NCBI RefSeq assembly: GCF_000577275.2
Contig: NZ_HG916852.1
Span: 3,916,001-3,980,000, forward strand
DNA: 64,000 nucleotides
Source: Rhizobium favelukesii
GTDB lineage: Bacteria; Pseudomonadota; Alphaproteobacteria; Rhizobiales; Rhizobiaceae
Direction of reading: 5' to 3'
Both the position numbers and the translations under genes were made by a program. The notes below the pieces were generated by a model, which saw only the letters and a list, made by a program, of their open reading frames with translations, was not told where the DNA came from and did not search any database. This document shows, in pieces, positions 1 to 7,988 of the stretch (positions are counted from its first letter, which is position 1; each line of letters begins with the position of its first letter).

Positions 1-275
1 TAGATCTCGCCTTCCTGCGGCAGCGCACGGGCACGATTGAGGCCAAGTGTCGCGTAGCCTGCGACCATGCCGGCCACGTCGAGAACGAGTAGTGTTGCGG
101 GTCCGCGGGTCGCCTTGCGCCACCAGTTCTCCCCGCGACGCTCGATCATTTGCCGCAACGCACGATGCGGAATAATCCCCGCATAGGTGTGCTGCCACGC
201 AAGCCGATGCACTTCCGATATAGCTCGGGAATCCTGCGGTTCGGCCCGCCGAACATCGATCGACAACGTCTTCAT
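1..275 (-). CDS. GNAT-family N-acetyltransferase (partial, 3' end outside window)
   Basis: The visible 91 codons start at an ATG at 273-275 and run off the left edge. The reading frame opens with MKTLSIDVRRAEPQD and continues through a stretch of the type HRLAWQHTYAGIIP, which is typical of the first helix and loop of GNAT acetyltransferases that move an acetyl group from acetyl-CoA to an amine. The acetyl-CoA-binding motif (R/Q-x-x-G-x-G/A) would lie beyond the edge, so the class call rests on the N-terminal half only. The ribosome site is weak. A perfect CtrA-type box lies about 100 bases upstream (374-389). The substrate cannot be told from what is visible. Confidence 0.6.
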   Translation of the reverse strand, partial: MKTLSIDVRRAEPQDSRAISEVHRLAWQHTYAGIIPHRALRQMIERRGENWWRKATRGPATLLVLDVAGMVAGYATLGLNRARALPQEGEI

Positions 276-373
276 AACGCTTACTCTGGTCCCATTGTCG
301 GCAATTAACCATATGCGCCCAACGCATTCAGGTCGCTTGCCCACAGACTTAACGTGTGGACGACGGCTGAAAT

Positions 374-389
374 TTAACGCTTTTTTAAC
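374..389. promoter_or_regulatory. CtrA-type binding box TTAA-N7-TTAAC
   Basis: The sequence reads TTAA, seven bases, then TTAAC, the full consensus for the alphaproteobacterial cell-cycle regulator CtrA. It lies between the divergently placed acetyltransferase start (275, minus) and the 3' end of typA (479), so the only gene it could serve is the acetyltransferase. The second half sits inside a T-rich run, which raises the chance of a fortuitous match. Confidence 0.45.
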
Positions 390-424
390 TATTGCGACAA
401 GCCGGATTCGACGCAGCACACAAT

Positions 425-452
425 AAAAAACCCCGGCACGATGGCCGGGGTT
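425..452 (-). terminator. Rho-independent terminator of typA
   Basis: A 9-bp perfect stem (429-437 with 444-452, loop 438-443) is followed on the minus strand by a run of T (A425-A430 on the plus strand). It begins 27 bases past the typA stop codon, the expected place for its terminator. Confidence 0.85.
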
Positions 453-478
453 GAAAGACTTCAAGGCGTCTGGATGGC

Positions 479-2296
479 TCAGGCGATCTTTGCCTTGCTG
501 AAGCGCTTGCGATCGTTTGCGTCGAGATACATCTTGCGCAGGCGGATCGACTTCGGCGTCACTTCCATCAGCTCGTCGTCCTGGATCCAGGACAGAGCGC
601 GGTCGAGCGTCATGCGGATCGGCGGCGTCAGCTTTACGGCTTCGTCCTTGCCGGCAGCGCGGATGTTGGTCAGCTGCTTGCCCTTGAGAACGTTGACTTC
701 AAGATCGTTGTCGCGGGAGTGGATGCCGATGATCATGCCCATGTAGACCTTTTCGCCCGGCTCGATCATCATCGGGCCGCGATCTTCCAGGTTGAACATG
801 GCATAGGCCACAGCTTCACCCGCAGCGTTTGCGAGCAGAACGCCGTTGGTACGGCCACCGATTTCGCCCTTGTAAGGCTGGTAGTCCTTGAACAGACGGT
901 TCATCACGGCGGTACCGCGCGTGTCGGTCAGGAGTTCCGACTGATAGCCGATCAGGCCGCGCGTCGGCGCATTGAACACCAGGCGAACACGGTTGCCGCC
1001 CGAAGGACGCAGCTCGGTCATTTCGGCCTTGCGCTCGGACATCTTCTGGACGACGACGCCGGAATGCTCTTCGTCGACGTCGATGACGACTTCTTCGATC
1101 GGCTCCATCAGCTGATCGTTCTCGTCGCGGTGCATCACGACGCGCGGACGCGATACGGCGAGCTCGAAACCTTCGCGGCGCATGGTTTCGATCAGAACGG
1201 CAAGCTGCAATTCGCCACGACCCGACACGTAGAAGGAATCCTTGCCTTCTGCTTCCTCGATCTTCAGCGCGACGTTGCCTTCGGCTTCCTTGTAGAGACG
1301 ATCGCGGATGACGCGCGAGGTCACCTTGTCGCCTTCGGTGCCGGCCAGCGGGCTGTCGTTAACGATGAAGGACATGGTGACGGTCGGCGGATCGATCGGC
1401 TGTGCGGTCAGCGCCTCGGTAACAGCCGGATCACAGAAGGTGTCGGCAACCGTGCCCTTTGAGAGACCGGCGATGGCCACGATGTCGCCTGCATGTGCTT
1501 CCTCGATCGAGGTGCGCTCGATGCCGCGGAAAGCGAGGATCTTCGAGATACGGCCGTTTTCGATCAGCTTGCCGTCTTGGCTCAGAACCTTGACGGCCTG
1601 GTTCGGCTTGATCGAACCGGAATTGATGCGGCCGGTGATGATGCGGCCGAGGAAGGGGTTGGCTTCGAGGATTGTGCCGATCATCGTAAACGGGCCCTCG
1701 TGGACTGTCGGCTCCGGAACGTGCTCGAGCACCAGGTCGAGAAGCGGTGCCAGACCCTGGTCCTTCGGACCTTCCGGGTTGACGTTCATCCAGCCATCGC
1801 GGCCCGAACCGTAGAGGATCGGAAAGTCGAGCTGCTCGTCGGTCGCGTCGAGGTTCGCGAAGAGGTCGAAGACTTCGTTGATGACTTCTTCGTGCCGACC
1901 ATCAGGACGGTCGATCTTGTTGATCGCGACGATCGGGCGAAGGCCGACCTTCAACGCCTTGGAGACGACGAACTTCGTCTGCGGCATCGGGCCTTCGGAG
2001 GAGTCGACCAGAACGATCGCGCCGTCCACCATCGACAGGATACGCTCGACTTCGCCACCGAAGTCGGCGTGGCCGGGGGTGTCGACGATGTTGATGCGAA
2101 CACCCTTCCACTCGACGGACGTTGCCTTGGCAAGAATCGTGATGCCGCGCTCTTTTTCCAGGTCGTTGCTATCCATGACGCGTTCTGCAACGCGCTGGTT
2201 CTCGCGGAACGAGCCGGACTGTTTCAGAAGCTCGTCAACCAGTGTCGTCTTGCCATGGTCAACGTGCGCGATAATCGCGATGTTGCGAAGTGCCAT
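479..2296 (-). CDS. typA: Translational GTPase TypA/BipA
   Basis: The product is a 605-residue ribosome-binding GTPase related to EF-G and LepA, which acts in ribosome assembly and stress adaptation. The G domain is clear: [10 protein letters not shown] (P-loop, about residues 8-17), the RGITI switch I motif, [15 protein letters not shown] (G3) and NKID (G4). EF-G-like domains II, III and V and the TypA-specific C-terminal domain follow, matching the usual length of about 605-610. I chose the ATG at 2294-2296, giving [18 protein letters not shown]. An in-frame start 18 codons earlier adds a proline-rich leader unlike the family. The gene stands alone with its own terminator downstream. Confidence 0.96.
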   Translation of the reverse strand: MALRNIAIIAHVDHGKTTLVDELLKQSGSFRENQRVAERVMDSNDLEKERGITILAKATSVEWKGVRINIVDTPGHADFGGEVERILSMVDGAIVLVDSSEGPMPQTKFVVSKALKVGLRPIVAINKIDRPDGRHEEVINEVFDLFANLDATDEQLDFPILYGSGRDGWMNVNPEGPKDQGLAPLLDLVLEHVPEPTVHEGPFTMIGTILEANPFLGRIITGRINSGSIKPNQAVKVLSQDGKLIENGRISKILAFRGIERTSIEEAHAGDIVAIAGLSKGTVADTFCDPAVTEALTAQPIDPPTVTMSFIVNDSPLAGTEGDKVTSRVIRDRLYKEAEGNVALKIEEAEGKDSFYVSGRGELQLAVLIETMRREGFELAVSRPRVVMHRDENDQLMEPIEEVVIDVDEEHSGVVVQKMSERKAEMTELRPSGGNRVRLVFNAPTRGLIGYQSELLTDTRGTAVMNRLFKDYQPYKGEIGGRTNGVLLANAAGEAVAYAMFNLEDRGPMMIEPGEKVYMGMIIGIHSRDNDLEVNVLKGKQLTNIRAAGKDEAVKLTPPIRMTLDRALSWIQDDELMEVTPKSIRLRKMYLDANDRKRFSKAKIA

Positions 2297-2420
2297 ATGT
2301 CTATATCTCTGAGGCTGGGGCGCCGCGCTGGGAGAAGGCGCCAATTTCATTTGGGCGGCTCATACAGTGTTTTTCGCTTCTGCGAAAGGGGGGAAAGCCG
2401 ATTGCCTGCCACCCATGGCG

Positions 2421-2940
2421 TCAACTCGATATCTGCGGGTCGATGGTCGTCCGCCACAGTTCCGTGTCGTTCCGGTCTATCAGCCGCACCCTCAGTTGCT
2501 CGGTCTGCCCATCGATATCGATCAGCCCGAAAAATTGCATGCCGGCCGATGGCGGCAGGTTCTGCTCCGGGCCGCCGGGTGCTGCCTTCATGAACTTCAC
2601 CTGCGGCCGAAGGTCATGTCGAGTTGTTGCGGGCCGTAGGTTCCGGAATGGAGAGGTCCAGCCACGAATTCCCAGAACGGGAGGAACTCGCGGAACGTCG
2701 CCTTGCCGGGATCGTAGGAGTGCGCTGCCGTATAGTGCACGTCGGCCGTCAGCCAGACCATGTTGGATATGCAGGCATCGCGGACGAACCGCAGCAGGTC
2801 GGCAAACTCCAGCTCGCGACCGAGTGGCGCGCCATTGTCGCCGTTCGAGATTGACTCGCTTCCCCGCCGATGTCCGTAGTCGTCCCAGATCACAAGCCCG
2901 ATCGGCAGATCGCAGGCAACCTTCCACGTCGCCGTCGAGC
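2421..2940 (-). pseudogene. phoD: 3' remnant of a PhoD-family alkaline phosphatase
   Basis: Only the C-terminal third of a PhoD-type phosphodiesterase/phosphatase remains. The frame starting near 2940 reads STATWKVACDLPIGLV and runs through GRELEFADLLRFV, VWLTADVHYTAAHSYDP and FWEFVAGPLHSGTYGP, all hallmarks of the family's C-terminal metal-binding half, including the TADVHY motif. At about 2597-2600 the frame stops at TTCGGCCGCAGGTGA. Adding one C restores FGPQVKFMKAAPGG and the homology continues to the stop at 2421 in the neighbouring frame. The N-terminal two thirds are missing. Upstream the sequence switches to an ABC-transporter fragment. It has no start codon and cannot make an enzyme. 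Confidence 0.88.
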
Positions 2941-3048
2941 AAGCAGCGCCAGCGTCTTGCCCTTGGAAAGCGAAATGCCGATGCCCTTCAGAACAGGCGT
3001 TGCACCATAGTGCAATTCGACGCCGGCCCTCGAAACGGCAGCACTCGT
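2941..3048 (-). pseudogene. N-terminal fragment of an ABC-transporter ATPase gene
   Basis: Thirty-six codons, bounded upstream by an in-frame stop (3049-3051), read VELHYGATPVLKGIGISLSK and then GKTLALL, the classic start of a branched-chain-amino-acid or urea type ABC ATPase just before its Walker A motif. Homology ends at 2941, exactly where the PhoD homology begins, and the two are in different frames. No in-frame ATG is visible. I read this as the other half of a deletion or rearrangement junction. Confidence 0.65.
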
Positions 3049-3070
3049 CTATGAAGGCTGAGAGGTCATG

Positions 3071-3104
3071 AAAAAACCGGCATCGGTTAAGGTCGATGCC
3101 GGTT
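3071..3104 (-). terminator. Rho-independent terminator downstream of the M3 peptidase gene
   Basis: An 11-bp perfect stem (3075-3085 with 3094-3104, loop 3086-3093) is followed on the minus strand by six T. It lies about 100 bases past the stop of the M3 peptidase gene (3207) and separates it from the decayed region. Confidence 0.8.
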
Positions 3105-3206
3105 GCTTATTAACCTTCAGTGACAGTCATGTGACGAAGCGGTCAGATGTTGTCACCCGCCAATACTTTAGCTTTTGCGCATCCAAGATGCGCAAAACAT
3201 GACTTG

Positions 3207-5294
3207 TCAGGCGTCGCTGCCGGACAGTTCTTCGAAGGTCGCAAGTCCCTTCTTCACCAGCATTGCATCCGGGCTCGGCAGCTTGCCTCGGAAGGCCTTG
3301 TAGGCATCCTCGGGATCGATGGCGCCACCGACGGAATAGATGTTGTCCTTCAGCTTGGCTGCCATTTCCCGGTTGAACGCGTCGCCCGTCTCCTCGAAGG
3401 CGGCGAAGGCGTCCGCATCAAGCACCTCGGACCACATGTAGGAATAGTAGCCGGCTGAATAACCGCCGGAGAAGATGTGCTGGAAGTGCGGCGAGGCGTG
3501 ACGCATGACGATCGATTTCGGCATGCCGAGCTCCGAGAGCACCCCGGCCTGCACCGCCATCGGGTCCTCGACCTTGTCGCGCGTGTGGAACGCCATGTCG
3601 ACAAGCGCGGAGGAGGTAAACTCGACCGTATTGAAGCCGGAATTGAAAGTGCGGGCCGCCAGAACCTTGTCCAGCAGCGCCTGTGGCATCGGCTCGCCGG
3701 TTTCGAAATGCACCGCATACTGCTTGAGGATCGCTGGCACCGTCAGCCAGTGCTCGTAAAGCTGCGACGGCAATTCAACGAAATCGCGCGAGACGCCCGT
3801 GCCGGAGACCGAGGGATAGGTGACGTTCGAGAGCATTCCGTGGAGCGCATGGCCGAATTCGTGGAACAGCGTGCGCGCATCGTCGAGCGACAGAAGCGCG
3901 GGCTTGCCTTCGGCAGGCTTGGCGAAATTGCAGACATTGTAGATGATCGGCAGCTCGCCCTGTCGTCCGTCCTTCAGCGGCAGCTTGTGCTGCGACTGGA
4001 ATGAGCTCATCCAAGCGCCGGAGCGCTTCGAGCTGCGAGCGAAATAATCGCCAAGGAAGAGCGCCACCAGCGTGTCCTCTCGGTCGCGGATCTCGAAAAC
4101 GCGAACATCGGGATGATAGGCGGGAACGCCTTTCTTCTCGACGGCACGAATGCCGAACAGCCGGCCGGCGACGTCGAAGCAGGCATCGATGATCTTCTCG
4201 AGCTGGAGATAAGGCTTCAACTCGGCTTCGGAGAAGTTGAACCGCTGTGCGCGGATCTTCTCAGCATAGTGCCGCCAGTCCCAGGGCATGACCTCATGGT
4301 TCTTGCCCTCTGCGGCGATCAGCTTGGCGATGTCGGCCTCTTCTTCGCCGGCCCGCTTGACAGCTTTCGCCCACACCTGTCGAAGTAGGTGGTTCACCGC
4401 ACCGGGCGTCTTCGCCATCGTGTTGTCGAGCTTCAGTTCCGCGAAGTTACCATAGCCGAGGAGCTTCGCCACCTCGTCGCGAAGCGCAAGCATATCGCGG
4501 ATGATGCCGCGATTGTCCGTCACACCATCGTTCTCGCCGCGCGCTACCCAAGCCTCGAAGGCCTGCTCACGCAGATCGCGCCGCTCGGAGAAGGTGAGAA
4601 ACGGTTCGATGATCGAGCGCGACAGGGTCACGGCAAATTTGCCCTCTTCGCCTCGCTCGCGTGCAGAAGCCGCCATCGCATCCTTCAGGAATTCGGGAAT
4701 GCCGTCGAGATCGGCGCCGTCGGAAAGGATCAGCGCCCAGTTCTTTTCATCGGCAAGCACGTTCTGCCCGAACTGGGTGCCGAGGCCGGCGAGCTTTTCG
4801 TTGAGGCCCGCAAGCTTCTCCTGCTCGGGCTTCGGCAGCTTCGCGCCGGATTTGACGAAACCCTTCCAGTGCCGCTCCAGCACCCGTGTCTGCTCCAGCG
4901 ACAGACCAAGGCTTTCGTGCGCTTCCCACAGGGCATCGATGCGGGTAAAGAGGGCCGCATTCATGCCGATCTTGGAGTAGTGACGCGACATCTTCGGCGA
5001 AATGTCCCGCTCCAGTGTTTGGATTGTGTCGTTGGTGTGAGCGCCTGCCCGGTTCCAGAACAGTGCGGATACGCGCGACAGCTGATCGCCTGCAATCTCT
5101 AGAGCAGCGACCGTGTTCTCGAATGTCGGCGCTTCCGGATTTCCGGCGATCTCATCGATCTCCTTCTCGTGTGCGGCGAGTGCGGCATCGAAAGCGGAAG
5201 CGAAGTCACCGTCGTTGAGCGCATCGAACCGAGGCAGGCCGTGAAGGCCGTTCCATTCGAAGAGTGCCGGATTGAATTGTGGTGTGGAAGGCAT
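3207..5294 (-). CDS. M3-family oligopeptidase / peptidyl-dipeptidase (Dcp or oligopeptidase A type)
   Basis: This 695-residue protein is a cytoplasmic zinc metallopeptidase that trims oligopeptides. The zinc site HEFGH is present in LFHEFGHALHGMLSN at about residue 477, and the family's C-terminal FSGGYSAGYYSYMWSEV and AFAAFEETG blocks are intact. The length fits the M3A family (about 680-700). I chose the ATG at 5292-5294 (MPSTPQFNPALFEW) because an AAGGA ribosome site lies about eight bases before it. A start 19 codons earlier has no such site. Family members split between dipeptidyl carboxypeptidase Dcp and oligopeptidase A (PrlC), and I cannot decide between them from sequence alone. No operon partner is visible. 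Confidence 0.9.
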   Translation of the reverse strand: MPSTPQFNPALFEWNGLHGLPRFDALNDGDFASAFDAALAAHEKEIDEIAGNPEAPTFENTVAALEIAGDQLSRVSALFWNRAGAHTNDTIQTLERDISPKMSRHYSKIGMNAALFTRIDALWEAHESLGLSLEQTRVLERHWKGFVKSGAKLPKPEQEKLAGLNEKLAGLGTQFGQNVLADEKNWALILSDGADLDGIPEFLKDAMAASARERGEEGKFAVTLSRSIIEPFLTFSERRDLREQAFEAWVARGENDGVTDNRGIIRDMLALRDEVAKLLGYGNFAELKLDNTMAKTPGAVNHLLRQVWAKAVKRAGEEEADIAKLIAAEGKNHEVMPWDWRHYAEKIRAQRFNFSEAELKPYLQLEKIIDACFDVAGRLFGIRAVEKKGVPAYHPDVRVFEIRDREDTLVALFLGDYFARSSKRSGAWMSSFQSQHKLPLKDGRQGELPIIYNVCNFAKPAEGKPALLSLDDARTLFHEFGHALHGMLSNVTYPSVSGTGVSRDFVELPSQLYEHWLTVPAILKQYAVHFETGEPMPQALLDKVLAARTFNSGFNTVEFTSSALVDMAFHTRDKVEDPMAVQAGVLSELGMPKSIVMRHASPHFQHIFSGGYSAGYYSYMWSEVLDADAFAAFEETGDAFNREMAAKLKDNIYSVGGAIDPEDAYKAFRGKLPSPDAMLVKKGLATFEELSGSDA

Positions 5295-5425
5295 GCGGAC
5301 ATCCTTTGTGGCAGGCAACTGAACAGGCAATATAGGGATGCCCGTACGCAATTGGTATTGCCGATCGGACGCTCTTTCCGCCGCCTGACTGTGAAAAGTT
5401 CACGGCAAGAAATGATGCATGAGAA

Positions 5426-5441
5426 TTAACCAATCGTTAAC
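5426..5441 (+). promoter_or_regulatory. CtrA-type binding box TTAA-N7-TTAAC
   Basis: A perfect TTAA-N7-TTAAC lies 66 bases before the ATG of the unknown gene at 5507. It overlaps a 16-bp perfect palindrome, CAATCGTTAACGATTG (5431-5446). It also lies about 130 bases upstream of the divergent M3 peptidase gene, but distance favours the plus-strand gene. Confidence 0.6.
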
Positions 5442-5506
5442 GATTGACGCGGCTTCGGCGCGCGCGATAGCTTTGCTCGTCATCTTCTTGCAATTGGATA
5501 TGGGCC

Positions 5507-5938
5507 ATGGAAATCCTTTCTGTGCGGTCTTCGCCGAATTTCCTTTTCAGAAGAAATTCCGATAATTCTAATAGTTACAATGAATTAGAAGCCAAAATCG
5601 GCACAGCTGCGAAGCCTTCGACGGCATTCCACATTGATGAAACTGGCGGCGATACGCCGGATTTCTCCGCGATCAGCGCCAGCGAACTGCGCCAATATGC
5701 AAGGCAGAGCTTCGATGCGGGCGCGATCAATCAGGATACATTCGCCGCCATCTCCGAACCGCTGCCGATGCGAACGATCGACCCAGCCGGCAACATCCTC
5801 GACCTCTCCGATATCACCGATGCGACGAGCTTCAATTTCCGGGACTACTACAAAGATCAGCTGCAGATCGCGACGTCGATCGGCGACCCGGAAACGGTGG
5901 CAACGCTCAATTCGGTCGTCAGTTTCCTCGACGTCTGA
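5507..5938 (+). CDS. Hypothetical protein with CtrA box upstream
   Basis: I do not recognise a named family in this 143-residue acidic, soluble protein. The N-terminal 25 residues are rich in Ser, Asn and Arg (MEILSVRSSPNFLFRRNSDN). The rest is Asp/Ser rich with a patch ISASELRQYARQSFDAGAIN and a C-terminal DYYKDQLQIATSIGD region likely to be helical. There is no signal peptide or membrane segment. The ribosome site before the ATG is poor (GGATATGGGCC). Codon use resembles the neighbours and the frame is open throughout. The gene converges with the LysE-type exporter, leaving only two bases between the stops. The upstream CtrA-type box suggests cell-cycle-linked or motility-linked expression, which is inference. 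Confidence 0.7.
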   Translation: MEILSVRSSPNFLFRRNSDNSNSYNELEAKIGTAAKPSTAFHIDETGGDTPDFSAISASELRQYARQSFDAGAINQDTFAAISEPLPMRTIDPAGNILDLSDITDATSFNFRDYYKDQLQIATSIGDPETVATLNSVVSFLDV

Positions 5939-5940
5939 TC

Positions 5941-6582
5941 TCAGGCTTTCCGCCACCCGAGCAGGCCCGGTGTCGCGTGCCAGAGCGCCTGCGCTGCGAA
6001 ACCCATGAACAAGACACCGGAGCAGCGGACGATCAGCCGCTCGTGCGAGCGATAGAACCGCCGCACCGTGCCGGCGCCAATGATCGTGATCAGGATCATA
6101 TCGGCGACAATAAAGCCCAGAAACGAAACCGCAAGCAGGACCGGCAACGTGTGAAACTGCAACGCGCTCGCCGAGCCGGCAACGAGAGCCGTGAACGTTG
6201 CGAGCGCCACGGGATACCCTTTCGGGTTGGTGACGCCGAAGATCAGGCCACGGCGGAACGGCCGTTCGACGACCAACAAAGCCTGTCCGTCTCCTTTCGG
6301 CTTTGCCCTCACAGCATTCCAGCCGATCCAGGCAAGGTAGAAGCCACAGAGAAGACCGAGCGCGTCGAAGACAAAGGTCCCGATCGTCTTTGCGCCGATG
6401 ATTGCAATCAGCGCCAGTGACGCCCACAGCAGATCACCGACCAGATGGCCACCGACGAACAGCGCGCCGGCGCGACGTCCCTGCCCCGCACCGATGCCAA
6501 GCAACGCGAGGAACGCCGGACCGGGAATCAGCACATAAAGAAGGGCAGCCAGAAAGGCGCCCGCAAGCAACGATTGGGTCAT
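5941..6582 (-). CDS. LysE/RhtB-family amino-acid exporter
   Basis: This is a 213-residue inner-membrane protein with about six hydrophobic segments, the usual size and shape of LysE/RhtB exporters that remove excess amino acids or homoserine lactones. The N-terminal signature is clear: LYVLIPGPAFLALLGIGAGQGRRAG (in two parts, PGPAFL and GAGQGRRAG), followed by NPKGYPVALATFTALVAG in the middle. I chose the ATG at 6580-6582 because GGAG lies eight bases upstream. The longer frame adds eight residues without a better site. It converges on the 5507 gene and is transcribed away from the frameshifted efflux gene at 6751. Substrate unknown. Confidence 0.85.
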   Translation of the reverse strand: MTQSLLAGAFLAALLYVLIPGPAFLALLGIGAGQGRRAGALFVGGHLVGDLLWASLALIAIIGAKTIGTFVFDALGLLCGFYLAWIGWNAVRAKPKGDGQALLVVERPFRRGLIFGVTNPKGYPVALATFTALVAGSASALQFHTLPVLLAVSFLGFIVADMILITIIGAGTVRRFYRSHERLIVRCSGVLFMGFAAQALWHATPGLLGWRKA

Positions 6583-6750
6583 CGAAAGAACTCCGGAAGG
6601 AACCATCGCAGCTTATGCGCCAATCGAGGCCCGTCAAGCGATGATGGCGACCCATAAGATTTTTGAATTGCCGGATCACGCAGCTTCCGACAGAAGGAAG
6701 GGGTCGCCCTTTGGGCGGCTTCGCACATGCCACCAAGAGCGAGTACCCCT

Positions 6751-7970
6751 ATGCCCCCATTCCGGATGAGCCAACGGCGAACCAGCATGCTCGGCGCGCT
6801 TCTCGCAACAATCGGCCCGATCTCGATGTCGATCTATACCCCTGCGATGCCCGAGCTCGTGCAGGCATTCCGGACGTCCGACTCGGCAATCAAGATGGCG
6901 CTCTCCGTCTATTTCGCCGGTTTCTCGGTTGCGCAATTGCTTGCGGGCCCGCTCTCGGACGCCTTCGGCCGGCGCGCGGCGACGCTCCTCTTCATCGGTA
7001 TCTATGTCGCCGGTAGCCTGCTTGCCGCCTTTGCGCCTGGCATCGAATGGTTGCTCGCCGGCCGTCTCATCCAGGGCATCGGCGCCTCCGTCGGGATCAC
7101 GGTCGCCCGCGCCATCGTGCGCGACCAGTTCACCGGAACCGAGGCCTCCCGTATCATGAACCTGATTGGGATCATGATCGCCATTGGGCCGGCCGCGGCA
7201 CCGACAATCGGCGGTTTGGCGCTTGCCGCCTTCGGCTGGCAGTCCGTCTTCTTCCTTCTCATCGGTTTCGGTCTGCTGATCTGCCTTTCGGTGGTCGTCT
7301 TCATGCGCGAAACCAGCGTGCCCGATCGCCGCCGTGCCCTGCCCGGACCGCTTCTGGCCGCGTATACCGAGCTTGCACGTGAAAGCCGTTTCGTCTCCGC
7401 CTCGCTCGTGCTCGGCGGCTCGATCGGGCCCTCTATGCGCAGGCCACGCTGCTCCCGTTCATCCTCATCAAGGTCGTCGGCCTCTCGCCGACAGCCTTCG
7501 GCCTCGGAATGCTGCTGCAGTCCGGTTCCTACTTCCTGGGCTCCATCTGCCTGCGTTATGCGGCGCCGCGCTTGGGCGGTGACGGTTCCGTGCGCGTCGG
7601 GCTCGGGTTGCTCGGGTCCGCGGGCATCATGATTGCGCTCTCTGTCCACTTCGTGACGCCCACCTATCTCTCGATTATGGGGCCGATCGCGTTCCTGGCC
7701 TTCGGACTTGCCTTCCTGACGCCGCACATGACAACCTCGGGCCTCTACCCCTTCCCGCATATTGCCGGCTCGGCGTCCGCAATGATGGGCTTCATCCAGA
7801 TGGGTGGCGGCTTTGCAGGCGGCGTCGCGGGTTCGTTGATCGGCATGCCGCTTCTGGCGTTCGGAACCGTGATCCCGACCATGGCACTGATCTCCATTGC
7901 GAGCTACGTCTGGTTCGTCCGCGCCTCACGGCGCGCCGCAAAGGTTTCCCACGCCACGATTGGCGCATGA
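6751..7970 (+). pseudogene. Bcr/CflA-type MFS efflux transporter, broken by a one-base deletion
   Basis: The first frame encodes MFS helices 1-6 or so with motif A (GPLSDAFGRRAATL) and motif C (IGPAAAPTIGG), typical of Bcr/CflA proton-drug antiporters. It fails at 7426-7428, where CGATCGGGCCCTC is read; a fourth G would restore GSIGALYAQATLLPFILIKV and the second frame then continues to the stop at 7970 with good MFS homology (FGLGMLLQSGSYFLGS, MMGFIQMGGG). The combined length of about 400 is normal. As given, translation ends in a wrong frame at 7632 with about half the helices. Start choice is open: ATG 6727, 6751 or 6766, with GAGCGAG before 6751. Slippage in a G run or a sequencing error are both possible. 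Confidence 0.85.
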
Positions 7971-7976
7971 AAAGGC

Positions 7977-7988
7977 CCGCCGAAGCGG
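7977..7988. repeat. Left candidate target-site duplicate of the IS4-family element
   Basis: The 12 bases just left of the element match the 12 just right of it (9382-9393) at 9 positions, ending in AAGCGG in both. IS4-family elements typically duplicate 10-13 bp, so the size fits, but three mismatches mean the copies have diverged or the match is partly chance. Confidence 0.45.
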
